This document shows, one piece after another, positions 1-7,352 of a DNA stretch of 64,000 bases (within the stretch, counting starts at the first letter, position 1; every line of letters starts with the position of its first letter). Source of the DNA: Lysinibacillus cavernae. GTDB lineage: Bacteria; Bacillota; Bacilli; Bacillales_A; Planococcaceae. The stretch spans positions 1-64,000 of the forward strand of contig NZ_WMEF01000003.1 of assembly GCF_009724685.1 (NCBI RefSeq). Reading direction: 5' to 3'. The notes below the pieces were generated by a model. That model was not told where the DNA came from. It saw nothing but the letters and a program-made list of their open reading frames with translations, and made no database searches. The translations under genes were made by a program, and so were the position numbers.

Positions 1-371
1 CATACTCTATCCACCACTTTGCTCGTTCTATCCGCTACTTTCCACATTCTATCCAACTACTTAACACGTATCCTTTACTTTTCATGTTCTATCCACCACT
101 TTATGCGTTCTATCCGCTACTTTCCATACTCTATCCACCACTTTGCTCGTTCTATCCGCTACTTTCCACATTCTATCCAACTACTTAACACGTATCCTTT
201 ACTTTTCATGTTCTATCCACCACTTTATGCGTTCTATCCGCTACTTTCCATACTCTATCCACCACTTTGCTCGTTCTATCCGCTACTTTCCACATTCTAT
301 CCAACTACTTAATACGTATCCTTTACTTTCCATGTTCTATCCACCACTTTGCCAGTTCTATCAGCTACTTC
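1..371. repeat. Tandem array, 124-bp higher-order unit made of ~21-bp subunits
   Basis: Three successive copies of a 124-bp unit begin at positions 1, 125 and 249, nearly identical until the last copy diverges near 350. Each unit is itself six imperfect subunits of 19-21 bp that restart with TCTATCC (minus strand: GGATAGA followed by a purine-rich AAAGT). The array starts at or before the window edge, so its full length is unknown. Short open frames repeat with the same period and have no ribosome-binding site, so I do not regard them as genes. Subunits of about 21 bp equal two helical turns. Function unknown. Confidence 0.9.
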
Positions 372-636
372 TTTTCAAGCTCTAAAACGCTCAACCTTGC
401 TAATAAATCGCTCCATTCGAAACTTCCGGGGATTATTTCTCATAAACTAACTGCTTTATTTCTAATTAATCTCCTACTATTCCTAGGTGATTAACTATAA
501 ATAATCTAGCTAATTTTCAGAAATCACCTTGTTCTTCTTTAGTATCCATGTTAAATTGGTAACAATTATTGAGAATACTATTAAATTGAAAGCGATTTTT
601 GTCGCTTTTAATAATATTGGAGAAAAGAGTGACGTC

Positions 637-1752
637 ATGACATTAAACAGAAGTATTGAAACTAAGCTTGTGCAACTAGGAAATTTAAGTGACCCGACAA
701 CAGGTGCTGTTAGTCCTCCGATTCATTTATCAACTGCTTATAAACATACTGGAATTGGTGAATCTACTGGCTTTGATTATTCACGTACAAAAAATCCAAC
801 ACGTGCTCTTTTAGAAGAAGGGATTGCTGATTTAGAGGGTGGCGATATGGGATTTGCCTGTAGCTCTGGTATGGCTGCTATTCAATTGGTCTTATCCATA
901 TTTAAACCCGGCGATGAATTAGTAGTGCCAGATGATTTATATGGAGGTACATATCGACTATTTAACTTCTTCCAAGAGACCTATAATATCAAGCCTGTCT
1001 ATTCGAAATTTGAATCTGTTGAGCAGGTAGAAGCATTAATTAATGAAAATACACGTGCATTATTCATTGAAACACCTACAAATCCGCTTATGCAGGAGTT
1101 TGATTTACAAGTGTATGCTGAGCTAGCACATAAACATGGCGCATTGTTAATTGTAGATAATACATTCTACACACCTTACTTCCAACGCCCAATCGAATTA
1201 GGAGCAGATATTGTGCTTCATTCTGCTACGAAATACATCGGTGGTCATAATGATGTTTTAGCTGGTCTAGTCGTGGCAAAAGGTGCGGAATTAGCTGAAC
1301 GCATTGGCTTTATTCATAATGGTAGTGGTATGGTGCTAGGGGCAATGGATTCATGGCTGCTTATTCGTGGTTTAAAAACAATGCATCTTCGTTTGAAACA
1401 ACATGATGCAAATGCGAAAGCCATTGCTTCTTATTTAGAAGAAGAGGCATTAGTGACGGATGTACTTTATACAGGAAAAGGTGGCATGCTGTCATTCCGC
1501 TTGCAAAAGCCTGAGTGGATTGACCCATTCCTTCGTAACTTAAAGTTAATTACTTTTGCTGAAAGTCTTGGGGGTGTCGAAAGCTTTATTACGTATCCTG
1601 CTACACAAACGCATGCAGATATGCCTTATGAAGAGCGTGTAGAACGTGGGGTTTGTGATCGCTTACTTCGTTTTTCTGTTGGTATTGAGGAAGCGGAAGA
1701 TTTAATTGCCGACTTACGACAAGTATTCGATATCCTGAGAAAAGAGGCATAA
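637..1752 (+). CDS. metI: Cystathionine gamma-synthase / O-acetylhomoserine thiolyase (MetI-like)
   Basis: PLP-dependent transsulfuration enzyme of the Cys/Met metabolism family, expected to join an activated homoserine with cysteine (or sulfide) in methionine synthesis in the cytoplasm. Visible family marks are the substrate-loop YSRTKNPTR near residue 48, the PLP-phosphate region SSGMAA near 76, and the Schiff-base lysine in SATKY (about K199). I start at ATG 637, preceded by GGAGAAAAGAG, giving 371 aa, the usual MetI length; an upstream in-frame codon at 529 has no ribosome-binding site. The stop is followed 3 nt later by metC, so the two form an operon. Precise substrate (O-acetyl versus O-succinyl homoserine) cannot be read from sequence. 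Confidence 0.93.
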   Translation: MTLNRSIETKLVQLGNLSDPTTGAVSPPIHLSTAYKHTGIGESTGFDYSRTKNPTRALLEEGIADLEGGDMGFACSSGMAAIQLVLSIFKPGDELVVPDDLYGGTYRLFNFFQETYNIKPVYSKFESVEQVEALINENTRALFIETPTNPLMQEFDLQVYAELAHKHGALLIVDNTFYTPYFQRPIELGADIVLHSATKYIGGHNDVLAGLVVAKGAELAERIGFIHNGSGMVLGAMDSWLLIRGLKTMHLRLKQHDANAKAIASYLEEEALVTDVLYTGKGGMLSFRLQKPEWIDPFLRNLKLITFAESLGGVESFITYPATQTHADMPYEERVERGVCDRLLRFSVGIEEAEDLIADLRQVFDILRKEA

Positions 1753-1755
1753 CTT

Positions 1756-2916
1756 ATGAAGCAACGAATTGAAACTAGCCTTATTCATGCAGGTGTTCGT
1801 GATGGCTATGTAAATAAAAAAGGGGCTGTCAATGTCCCTATGTATCTTTCCTCCACTTTCCATCAAGAAAGTATCGATGAGTTTGGAGAATATGATTATG
1901 CTCGATCAGGCAACCCTACACGAGATGCTTTAGAAAAGGCTGTAGCAGAGCTTGAAGATGGTGTTCGTGCTCATGCATTTTCATCTGGAATTGCCGCCGT
2001 GTCAGCAGCTTTGATGCTGTTATCACAGGGTGACCATATTGTCATGACCGAGGATGTTTATGGTGGCACTTATCGTTTTGTGACAAAGGTGTTACCACGC
2101 TTTGGCATTTCTCATACGTTTGTAGATTTCACAGATTTAGCTGCAGTGGAAGCAGCTATCACACCAGCTACGAAATTACTTTATATGGAAACACCATCGA
2201 ACCCAACATTAGGTATTACAGATATTCGAGGGGTGGTGGCTCTTGCAAAACAACACCAGTGCCACACATTCTTAGATAATACATTTATGACGCCGTTACA
2301 CCAACGCCCATTAGAACTTGGTGTTGATGTAGTCCTCCATAGTGCAACGAAATTTTTATCTGGTCATTCTGATATTATTGCAGGCTTAACAGTAACAGCT
2401 GATGACAAGCTAGGACAAGATCTATACTTTATCCAAAACTCCTTCGGTAATATTTTAGGTGTGCAGGATTCTTTCACACTATTACAGAATATCAAAACGA
2501 CGGATGTACGCTTTAGCCGTTCTGCTGAATCTGCTCAAAAAATTGCAGAATTTTTAGCTAGTAATCCACTTGTGGAGCAAGTCTATTACCCTGGACTTGC
2601 CTCACACCCTGGTTACGACATCCATCAGAATCAAAGTACAAGTGCTGGGGCCGTATTATCCTTCCGTCTACCAAGCTATGCAGCCGCAAAAGCATTAGTC
2701 GAAGCGATGACCATTCCTGTTTTCGCAGTCTCTCTTGGAGGTGTGGAATCGATTCTTTCCTATCCAGCAAAGATGAGTCATGCTGCAATGGAGCCTGAGG
2801 AACGTGCAAAACGAGGAATCACAGATGGACTGTTACGTTTTTCAGTGGGGCTAGAACATGTGGAAGATTTAATTGCTGATTTCGCACAAGCATTAGAGAT
2901 TGCTGCGAAGGCTTAA
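1756..2916 (+). CDS. metC: Cystathionine beta-lyase (MetC-like)
   Basis: Second PLP transsulfuration enzyme, 386 aa, expected to cleave cystathionine to homocysteine, pyruvate and ammonia, the step after MetI. It carries YARSGNPTR near residue 48, SSGIAA near 76 and the PLP lysine in SATKF (about K199). It starts 3 nt after the metI stop, consistent with a metIC operon as in Bacillus subtilis, where MetC is about 390 aa. A strong inverted repeat 8 nt after the stop ends the unit. MetI and MetC are paralogues, so the assignment of which is synthase and which is lyase rests on gene order and on overall resemblance. Confidence 0.92.
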   Translation: MKQRIETSLIHAGVRDGYVNKKGAVNVPMYLSSTFHQESIDEFGEYDYARSGNPTRDALEKAVAELEDGVRAHAFSSGIAAVSAALMLLSQGDHIVMTEDVYGGTYRFVTKVLPRFGISHTFVDFTDLAAVEAAITPATKLLYMETPSNPTLGITDIRGVVALAKQHQCHTFLDNTFMTPLHQRPLELGVDVVLHSATKFLSGHSDIIAGLTVTADDKLGQDLYFIQNSFGNILGVQDSFTLLQNIKTTDVRFSRSAESAQKIAEFLASNPLVEQVYYPGLASHPGYDIHQNQSTSAGAVLSFRLPSYAAAKALVEAMTIPVFAVSLGGVESILSYPAKMSHAAMEPEERAKRGITDGLLRFSVGLEHVEDLIADFAQALEIAAKA

Positions 2917-2924
2917 TCGAATAT

Positions 2925-2970
2925 ACAATGGGAAAACCGCGCCTATATTATGACGCGGTTTTCCCATTGT
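2925..2970. terminator. Bidirectional terminator between metC and the Nudix gene
   Basis: A perfect 17-bp inverted repeat (arms 2925-2941 and 2954-2970, loop 12 nt) lies between the converging stops of metC and the Nudix hydrolase. Its AAAA/TTTT tract is inside the stem, so it could serve both directions. Confidence 0.85.
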
Positions 2971-2974
2971 ACGC

Positions 2975-3403
2975 TCAATTTTCCACCTTTGCTAACACAC
3001 GGTATAAATAATCACCATGCCCCTTCGCTAACAGTGCATCTTGCTCAGCTGAAATCCAATAAAAAGAAAATAGTAAATCTTCTTCGTTCAAACCAGTTGG
3101 ATGATGCTGCCATGCATCCCGTGTTTCAGTTGATGTTAAATGATAAAAATAGCGTTTCTGTAAAACACCTGATGGATGATTAAAATAGTCTTGTGCTATT
3201 AACCCCATTACGCTAAGCGTTGTTAGACCAGTCTCCTCCAGCATTTCACGCTTCACTGCCTCTAAAGGTGTTTCTCCTTCCTCTACTGTACCTTTGGGAA
3301 CTTGAATACCTGCCCCTACTGTATTTTGTTCAAAAACGAGTACTTGTAGTTGTTCCTTATGCTTTCTTGTAATATAGCCAAATGCTTTTTCAACTACTTG
3401 CAT
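2975..3403 (-). CDS. Nudix hydrolase
   Basis: A 142-aa cytoplasmic Nudix-fold protein. The Nudix box is complete: G-x5-E-x7-REMLEETGL, about residues 38-60, which binds the divalent metal and cleaves nucleoside diphosphate-linked compounds. The N-terminal segment AFGYITRKHKEQLQVLVFEQ matches the first strand of small Nudix enzymes. The start at 3403 is preceded by AAGGGGG with about 9 nt spacing. It is a single-gene unit converging on metC and sharing its terminator. The substrate cannot be predicted from this sequence. Confidence 0.88.
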   Translation of the reverse strand: MQVVEKAFGYITRKHKEQLQVLVFEQNTVGAGIQVPKGTVEEGETPLEAVKREMLEETGLTTLSVMGLIAQDYFNHPSGVLQKRYFYHLTSTETRDAWQHHPTGLNEEDLLFSFYWISAEQDALLAKGHGDYLYRVLAKVEN

Positions 3404-3837
3404 GAAAGTGGTCCCCCTTCAACTAATCGAATTTACAATAAAGATAAAAAATGGAATACCAGGTGAAAAGTGTTGACACTTATTATACGACAGTTGCAAG
3501 AAAATGACATTACTTTTGTACAAGAAATTGCTAGAATAAGCATCTATTAATAATAGTAAACTTGTTAAGCAAAATAAAAAGTGTAACGGTGTGTTGCCAA
3601 AGTCTTTATCTTGGATTCAGTGAACGTTTATACACTCTCTGAACAAGGGAAAAAATAAGCATTCATCTATTGAGGTAAGCATCACCAAAATAAAAAAACG
3701 AGAATATTTTTTAATACACTCACTTAAAACGGAAGAGACATTTCCTCATTTTGTAAGAGATGGTTATGGAGAACCTTCCCTCCTACACACATTTCATAAA
3801 AATTAACGGCGCTTTAAAACAACCATTACACATTTGT
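3404..3837. other. 434-bp intergenic stretch with decayed sequence
   Basis: No intact gene is visible between the Nudix and cupin genes. The plus strand near 3612-3652 reads VYTLSEQGKK then stop, which could be the tail of a dead winged-helix regulator, but this is too short to assert. The minus strand at 3724-3792 holds a remnant of the small-protein family described at 4870-5022. Confidence 0.5.
3724..3792 (-). pseudogene. C-terminal remnant of the 50-aa small-protein family
   Basis: Read on the minus strand, this ends KVLHNHLLQNEEMSLPF-stop, aligning with ITLHNRLLRSEAKARQF-stop at the end of the intact small protein at 4870-5022. DNA identity is clear over about 50 bp including the stop codon. 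The front half of the gene and its ribosome-binding site are missing, so it is a fragment left by duplication or deletion. Confidence 0.6.
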
Positions 3838-4176
3838 CTATGTCAAATCTATATGCTCAGCTTGGATAACAAGTGCTGTTAATCCTGTTGTACTGCCAGA
3901 TTCATGCGCTTGTCCTTGTTGCCACAGAACGCCTTCTCCTGTTTTTATACTAACTTTTTCTACATCTTCACCACAAACCCAACCTTCCCCATGTATAACG
4001 ATAAATAGCTGTGGAACAGGTGCGTCATGCATACCAACCACTCCACCTGGCTCAATATAGATGAAACCGATAGTTGTCGGCACTTCCATTTTCGTGATTT
4101 TTCTATAAAACGCATTGACGGACTGGTATTGATGAATTGGATTCGCTAAATCTTGTGTAAAATGAACTATTTGCAT
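3838..4176 (-). CDS. Small cupin-domain protein
   Basis: A 112-aa single-domain cupin. The segment from about residue 40 (IEPGGVVGMHDAPVPQLFIVIHG) corresponds to cupin motif 1, though the usual metal-binding HxH is reduced to a single histidine, and GEGVLWQQGQAHES near residue 80 is motif 2 with its histidine. It may bind a small ligand or metal; an enzymatic role is not evident. It is 22 nt downstream of the unknown gene at 4199-4735 and probably co-transcribed with it. No signal peptide or membrane segment is present. Confidence 0.75.
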   Translation of the reverse strand: MQIVHFTQDLANPIHQYQSVNAFYRKITKMEVPTTIGFIYIEPGGVVGMHDAPVPQLFIVIHGEGWVCGEDVEKVSIKTGEGVLWQQGQAHESGSTTGLTALVIQAEHIDLT

Positions 4177-4198
4177 CTAACTCTACGATCCTTTCATA

Positions 4199-4735
4199 CT
4201 AGGCTAGTTCTTCCTGTGCAAACGCTAATAGTGTTGCATCTTTATTTTTGAAATAAAAAGCAAATGCATCATAGCCATTTCTTTTAATCGTTTCCCAGTC
4301 TGCAGTTTCTCCATTTATAAGCTGTACATTTCCTTGTTCATCAACCTCATAGTCGTCCACTTCTTCGTCATAATCAATATTATAAAAAAATGATAAGACA
4401 ACCTCTGTTGAGGGCATGTTATATTTCTGAAGTGGGCGGTTGACTCGTTGCTCTTGCGTATATTCATCACAAAAGAGTGCATCATAGCCATGTATGGTCC
4501 CATCAAAAAGTAAGATTTCTTCCGTTGTTAAAGGGTCCTTTGCGACGATTTTAGTAGTTGAACCAGTAATGAATGGCAGTGTTTCTCCGTTGATGGGTAA
4601 CAAATTGCCAAAATACCAAATGTCAAACTTTACATTCCCTGTGCTTGAACGAAGCTGTATTTGCGACTCGACCTCATCTAGCTGCTGTACATTTGCTGCA
4701 AATGGCTGCAAATATAGTGGAATAGGAATGGTCAT
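4199..4735 (-). CDS. Hypothetical protein, 178 aa
   Basis: I do not recognise this protein. It is acidic and cytoplasmic by composition, without signal peptide or membrane segments. The N-terminal part looks beta-rich (SQIQLRSSTGNVKFDIWYFGN) and includes the segment DGTIHGYDALFCDEY; the C-terminal part has a very acidic stretch (YDEEVDDYEVDEQGN) before WETIKRNGYDAFAFYF. The start is well supported by AAAAAGGAGAGG about 7 nt upstream of ATG. It probably forms a two-gene unit with the cupin gene downstream. A role linked to sugar or ligand binding is possible but unsupported. Confidence 0.7.
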   Translation of the reverse strand: MTIPIPLYLQPFAANVQQLDEVESQIQLRSSTGNVKFDIWYFGNLLPINGETLPFITGSTTKIVAKDPLTTEEILLFDGTIHGYDALFCDEYTQEQRVNRPLQKYNMPSTEVVLSFFYNIDYDEEVDDYEVDEQGNVQLINGETADWETIKRNGYDAFAFYFKNKDATLLAFAQEELA

Positions 4736-4813
4736 AGCGTTCCTCTCCTTTTTCTATTAAATAAAATAGCATCCTTATACAGTATTATACATCGCTTTTT
4801 CTATTTTTACCCA

Positions 4814-4842
4814 AAAAGAAAAACCCAGAATTTTTTCTGGGC
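4814..4842 (-). terminator. Terminator of the small-protein gene
   Basis: On the minus strand CCCAGAA and TTCTGGG (positions 4824-4830 and 4835-4841) form a hairpin followed by TTTTTCTTTTT. It lies about 30 nt past the small-protein stop. A homologous hairpin follows the decayed copy at 10632-10786. Confidence 0.8.
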
Positions 4843-4869
4843 TTGATGACACTTACTTTTCTAACATGA

Positions 4870-5022
4870 TTAAAACTGACGGGCCTTTGCTTCACTTCGC
4901 AAGAGACGGTTATGGAGAGTAATCTCCGTTTCACCATTTACTTGCGATTTTGCTCGCTTAATCCTTGACCAGTTGCGGTGGATTTTTTGAGATTTTGGGT
5001 CTAATTGTTCAAACCTACTCAT
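4870..5022 (-). CDS. 50-aa basic small protein
   Basis: A short gene with an excellent ribosome-binding site (GAGGAGGAGG, 7 nt before ATG 5022) and its own terminator. The product begins MSRFEQLDPKSQK, contains HRNWSRIKRAKSQVNGETE and ends LLRSEAKARQF. It is strongly basic, hydrophilic, has no cysteine, signal peptide or membrane segment. The NW-x-R-x-KR-x-KSQVNGET core reminds me of the YpzG-like small proteins of Bacillus, but this is from memory and unverified. Two decayed relatives lie at 3724-3792 and 10632-10786, so the module has duplicated here. Function unknown. Confidence 0.8.
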   Translation of the reverse strand: MSRFEQLDPKSQKIHRNWSRIKRAKSQVNGETEITLHNRLLRSEAKARQF

Positions 5023-5116
5023 TTTTCATCCTCCTCCTCATTATAGATTTCATAAGTGAAATCTTTGTTATTATGACCAGCTAGGATAAATTTATACAAA
5101 CGATCATTCATGAACA

Positions 5117-5212
5117 TTATTCATTTGCATATTGTACATAGTATTCTACTCCAATGGGCAAACCATCTTTATCCATATCAAAATGACCAGTGCAAAACAG
5201 CCCTGCACTCAG
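5117..5212 (-). pseudogene. Possible calcium-binding (excalibur/EF-hand-like) gene fragment
   Basis: The minus strand encodes LSAGLFCTGHFDMDKDGLPIG then VEYYVQYANE-stop, preceded in frame by a stop codon and without a start or ribosome-binding site. DMDKDGLPIG followed by an aromatic residue is like a DxDxDG calcium loop as in excalibur or dockerin domains. It is at most the tail of a broken gene between the lipoprotein and the small-protein gene. Confidence 0.35.
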
Positions 5213-5239
5213 CTAGTCAGTTTAAGTATTGAATGCTCT

Positions 5240-6259
5240 CTATTGTTTCTCCAATAAAACTTTGACAATTTTCTCAAGCTGAAGATCCAAAGAGTACGGA
5301 TCTTCCATCACGAATTCATCATCGAACTCACCATACATATAAACATTACCCTTTTTAACAGCAGGGGCTCCTTGCCAAATTGGGCTGTTCAAAATCTCTT
5401 CTGCATCTTCTTGCGAATTCACATAGACAAATACATGATCGCCTAAATACTCTGGTAGCACCTCTAATGAGATATTTTCAAAGCCTTCTTTCATATTCAA
5501 CGCTTGTTCTGTAGGAGGTAATTTCAACATCTGATAGATGGTATTACTACCATAATTCCCTCCTTCAGCAGCTAACACATACAAACCTGTAGGGCTTAAT
5601 TGTACGACTGACACTGTTTCGCCTTCCTTAATGATGCCATCTATTTGTTTTCGAGCATCTTCTACCTTCTGTTCATATTCTTCTATCCATTGCTCTGCTT
5701 CTTGCTCTTTCCCAAATACTTCAGCAATTTTTCTGAATTTTTCTAATGGTCCTGCTGTCGAAAGCTCTTCCCAATAAGGAATAAAAACAGTCGTACCGAT
5801 TTTTTCATATTGCTCAATATTTTTTTCAATCGATCCAATGATTAAATCTGGCTCTAACATAATAAGTTTTTCAGGATTCATTGGGAAGTTACCTAAATTT
5901 TCAATTTTATCTATCGTTTCTTGAGGAATCCCTGATTTTTTAATCCAGCCTTCTGTCAACATCCCTTCGCGGACACCAACTGGAATAATGCCTAGCTTTA
6001 AGAGTTGTCCCATATATTGGTCGGCTGCCACGCGTTGTGGTTGTGCTGGAATTTCTACATCTCCTCTTGGGGTAGAAACAATTCTTGTCTGCCCTTCCTG
6101 TGAAGCTTCTTGTCCACTATTCGCTTGTGTTTCCACTTGTTTCGTCGTTGATGGTGAGGCTCCGTTCGTATTCGTTGTATTTGAGCATGCCGCTAGCAGC
6201 AGTGATAGACACATAAACAACGTCATTGCCTTTACTTTCATATTTTTGTACTTCGACAT
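5240..6259 (-). CDS. Alternative internal gene: iron-siderophore ABC transporter substrate-binding lipoprotein
   Basis: Same frame as the 5240-7222 gene but read from internal ATG 6259 (MSKYKNMKVK), preceded by AAAGGGAG with 8 nt spacing, giving 339 aa, the normal length of FeuA/FhuD-class lipoproteins. Signal sequence residues 7-24 end in the lipobox LAAC with lipidated Cys25. The mature part contains RIVSTPRGDVEIPAQPQRVA, a typical opening of cluster-8 binding proteins, and EPDLIIGS near residue 130. A Fur-like inverted repeat lies 20 nt upstream of the ATG. I consider this the more likely form of the transported product; the upstream frame would then be read-through or a second form. Confidence 0.6.
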   Translation of the reverse strand: MSKYKNMKVKAMTLFMCLSLLLAACSNTTNTNGASPSTTKQVETQANSGQEASQEGQTRIVSTPRGDVEIPAQPQRVAADQYMGQLLKLGIIPVGVREGMLTEGWIKKSGIPQETIDKIENLGNFPMNPEKLIMLEPDLIIGSIEKNIEQYEKIGTTVFIPYWEELSTAGPLEKFRKIAEVFGKEQEAEQWIEEYEQKVEDARKQIDGIIKEGETVSVVQLSPTGLYVLAAEGGNYGSNTIYQMLKLPPTEQALNMKEGFENISLEVLPEYLGDHVFVYVNSQEDAEEILNSPIWQGAPAVKKGNVYMYGEFDDEFVMEDPYSLDLQLEKIVKVLLEKQ

Positions 6260-7222
6260 TTCGCTTGCTCCCTTTCGTTGATAATGATTTTCAATTTCAT
6301 CATCAATATACCACTCGAATTGTTTTGGGAGAATAGCATATCTTCTTTTCCAAAGTGGCAATTCTTCATCTTCAACTTGTTGTTTTTGTCTCCATTCGAC
6401 TTTAAACTGAGCTGGAGATACACCCTTATGTCGTTTAAAGCTGCGGCTCAACGAATGACCGTCGGGATAGCCGACATGCTCAGCAATTTCCTGCAACGTA
6501 GCATCTGTTTGCACTAGTAAATTAGCTGCTTTATTTACACGTATTTCTCCCAAATAATGAATGGGGCTAGTTTGCATTTTTTCTTTAAATAGCTTCGATA
6601 AATAACCTATGCTACAGCCTAACTCTTGTGCTAACTGATCAAGCGTCAGAGGCTTATGAGAATGTTCCTCTATATAGCGAACCGCCTCCGCTACTATATC
6701 TTGTTTTACTGGGTGAATCCCCTGTGCATGCATTTGTCTTAATAATTCAAAGACATATTGATAAAATAGTGATTTAATATGTAAATTTTTCAGATCTTTG
6801 TCAAAGGATTGTAGCCAAGTCCTATGCATCTGCTCAGCCTTATCAAGTAAAGCAAGCGGATTATATGGCGCAAAAGCATATTGATATTGAAAAGGATTAT
6901 TGTTTTCCAGCAAAGCTACAATCTCTTGTCGATTAGGTAACGAAAGTATTGCTTTATAGAAAATCATATAATATTCAAACTCTTTTTCCGCTACAATCTC
7001 TATATACACCCCTTTCCCTACATGCAGAACATGAAACGGTTGTACCATATGCCTGTTTTTATCCACCCATATTTGGGCACTTCCTCTTTTAGTATAAAGA
7101 AAGGCACTAGTCGGTAATCGATAAGGGCCAAATTCTTCTTCCTCCTCCATCGTCGTAAAACGTACATCCATTATTTTGATGTATGCGTGATTCCACAAAA
7201 GTATATGATCGCTTAATTTCAT
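5240..7222 (-). CDS. AraC-family regulator fused in frame to an iron-siderophore-type substrate-binding lipoprotein
   Basis: One uninterrupted 660-codon frame. Residues 1 to about 170 form an AraC-type sensor region; about 185-285 are the double helix-turn-helix domain (LDQLAQELGCSIGYLSKLFK, then LQEIAEHVGYPDGHSLSRSFK). From residue 322 the frame continues as a complete lipoprotein: hydrophobic segment, lipobox LLAAC (Cys about 346), Thr/Ser/Gln-rich linker, and a periplasmic-binding fold of the Fe3+-siderophore/FeuA type. Regulators such as B. subtilis Btr join these two domain types, but without a lipobox. A good internal start with its own ribosome-binding site and a Fur-like site is present (6259), so the regulator and lipoprotein may be made separately. 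No permease genes adjoin. Confidence 0.8.
   Translation of the reverse strand: MKLSDHILLWNHAYIKIMDVRFTTMEEEEEFGPYRLPTSAFLYTKRGSAQIWVDKNRHMVQPFHVLHVGKGVYIEIVAEKEFEYYMIFYKAILSLPNRQEIVALLENNNPFQYQYAFAPYNPLALLDKAEQMHRTWLQSFDKDLKNLHIKSLFYQYVFELLRQMHAQGIHPVKQDIVAEAVRYIEEHSHKPLTLDQLAQELGCSIGYLSKLFKEKMQTSPIHYLGEIRVNKAANLLVQTDATLQEIAEHVGYPDGHSLSRSFKRHKGVSPAQFKVEWRQKQQVEDEELPLWKRRYAILPKQFEWYIDDEIENHYQRKGASEMSKYKNMKVKAMTLFMCLSLLLAACSNTTNTNGASPSTTKQVETQANSGQEASQEGQTRIVSTPRGDVEIPAQPQRVAADQYMGQLLKLGIIPVGVREGMLTEGWIKKSGIPQETIDKIENLGNFPMNPEKLIMLEPDLIIGSIEKNIEQYEKIGTTVFIPYWEELSTAGPLEKFRKIAEVFGKEQEAEQWIEEYEQKVEDARKQIDGIIKEGETVSVVQLSPTGLYVLAAEGGNYGSNTIYQMLKLPPTEQALNMKEGFENISLEVLPEYLGDHVFVYVNSQEDAEEILNSPIWQGAPAVKKGNVYMYGEFDDEFVMEDPYSLDLQLEKIVKVLLEKQ
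6279..6293. promoter_or_regulatory. Fur-box-like site inside the AraC-lipoprotein frame
   Basis: TGATAATGATTTTCA differs by one base from the 7-1-7 Fur/PerR-class palindrome TGATAAT-N-ATTATCA. It sits just upstream of the internal ribosome-binding site for the lipoprotein start at 6259 and is itself within the continuous reading frame. Confidence 0.6.
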
Positions 7223-7281
7223 GAGCTAAGCACTCCTTCGAACCATTTTCATGTATCTAGTTTAACAGAAACTCCACTAAT

Positions 7282-7296
7282 TGATAATGATTCTCA
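7282..7296. promoter_or_regulatory. Fur-box-like site upstream of the AraC start
   Basis: TGATAATGATTCTCA, one base away from the 7-1-7 palindrome, 60 nt upstream of the AraC start codon. Together with the copy at 6279-6293 it suggests iron control of the locus. Confidence 0.65.
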
Positions 7297-7352
7297 TAAA
7301 AAAATCAAAAATGGACTTGTCATTGTTATGATCAAGCCCATTTTAGTATCTA

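Noticed and set aside
1..371. CRISPR array
   Set aside because: Repeats are contiguous with no unique spacers of constant length, and no cas genes are in the window.
19..494. Repeated short open frames across the left-edge array encoding similar Tyr/Pro/His-rich peptides
   Set aside because: They recur with the 124-bp repeat period, lack ribosome-binding sites and have low-complexity products; the DNA repeat explains them.
589..608. Hairpin before metI as a terminator or riboswitch expression platform
   Set aside because: Only a 7-bp stem, no T run after it and no aptamer blocks upstream.
3460..3660. Regulator gene remnant on the plus strand (VYTLSEQGKK)
   Set aside because: Ten residues with several stops around them; too little to call a pseudogene.
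6278..6517. Plus-strand frame across the AraC/lipoprotein junction
   Set aside because: Antisense to conserved helix-turn-helix sequence and without ribosome-binding site.
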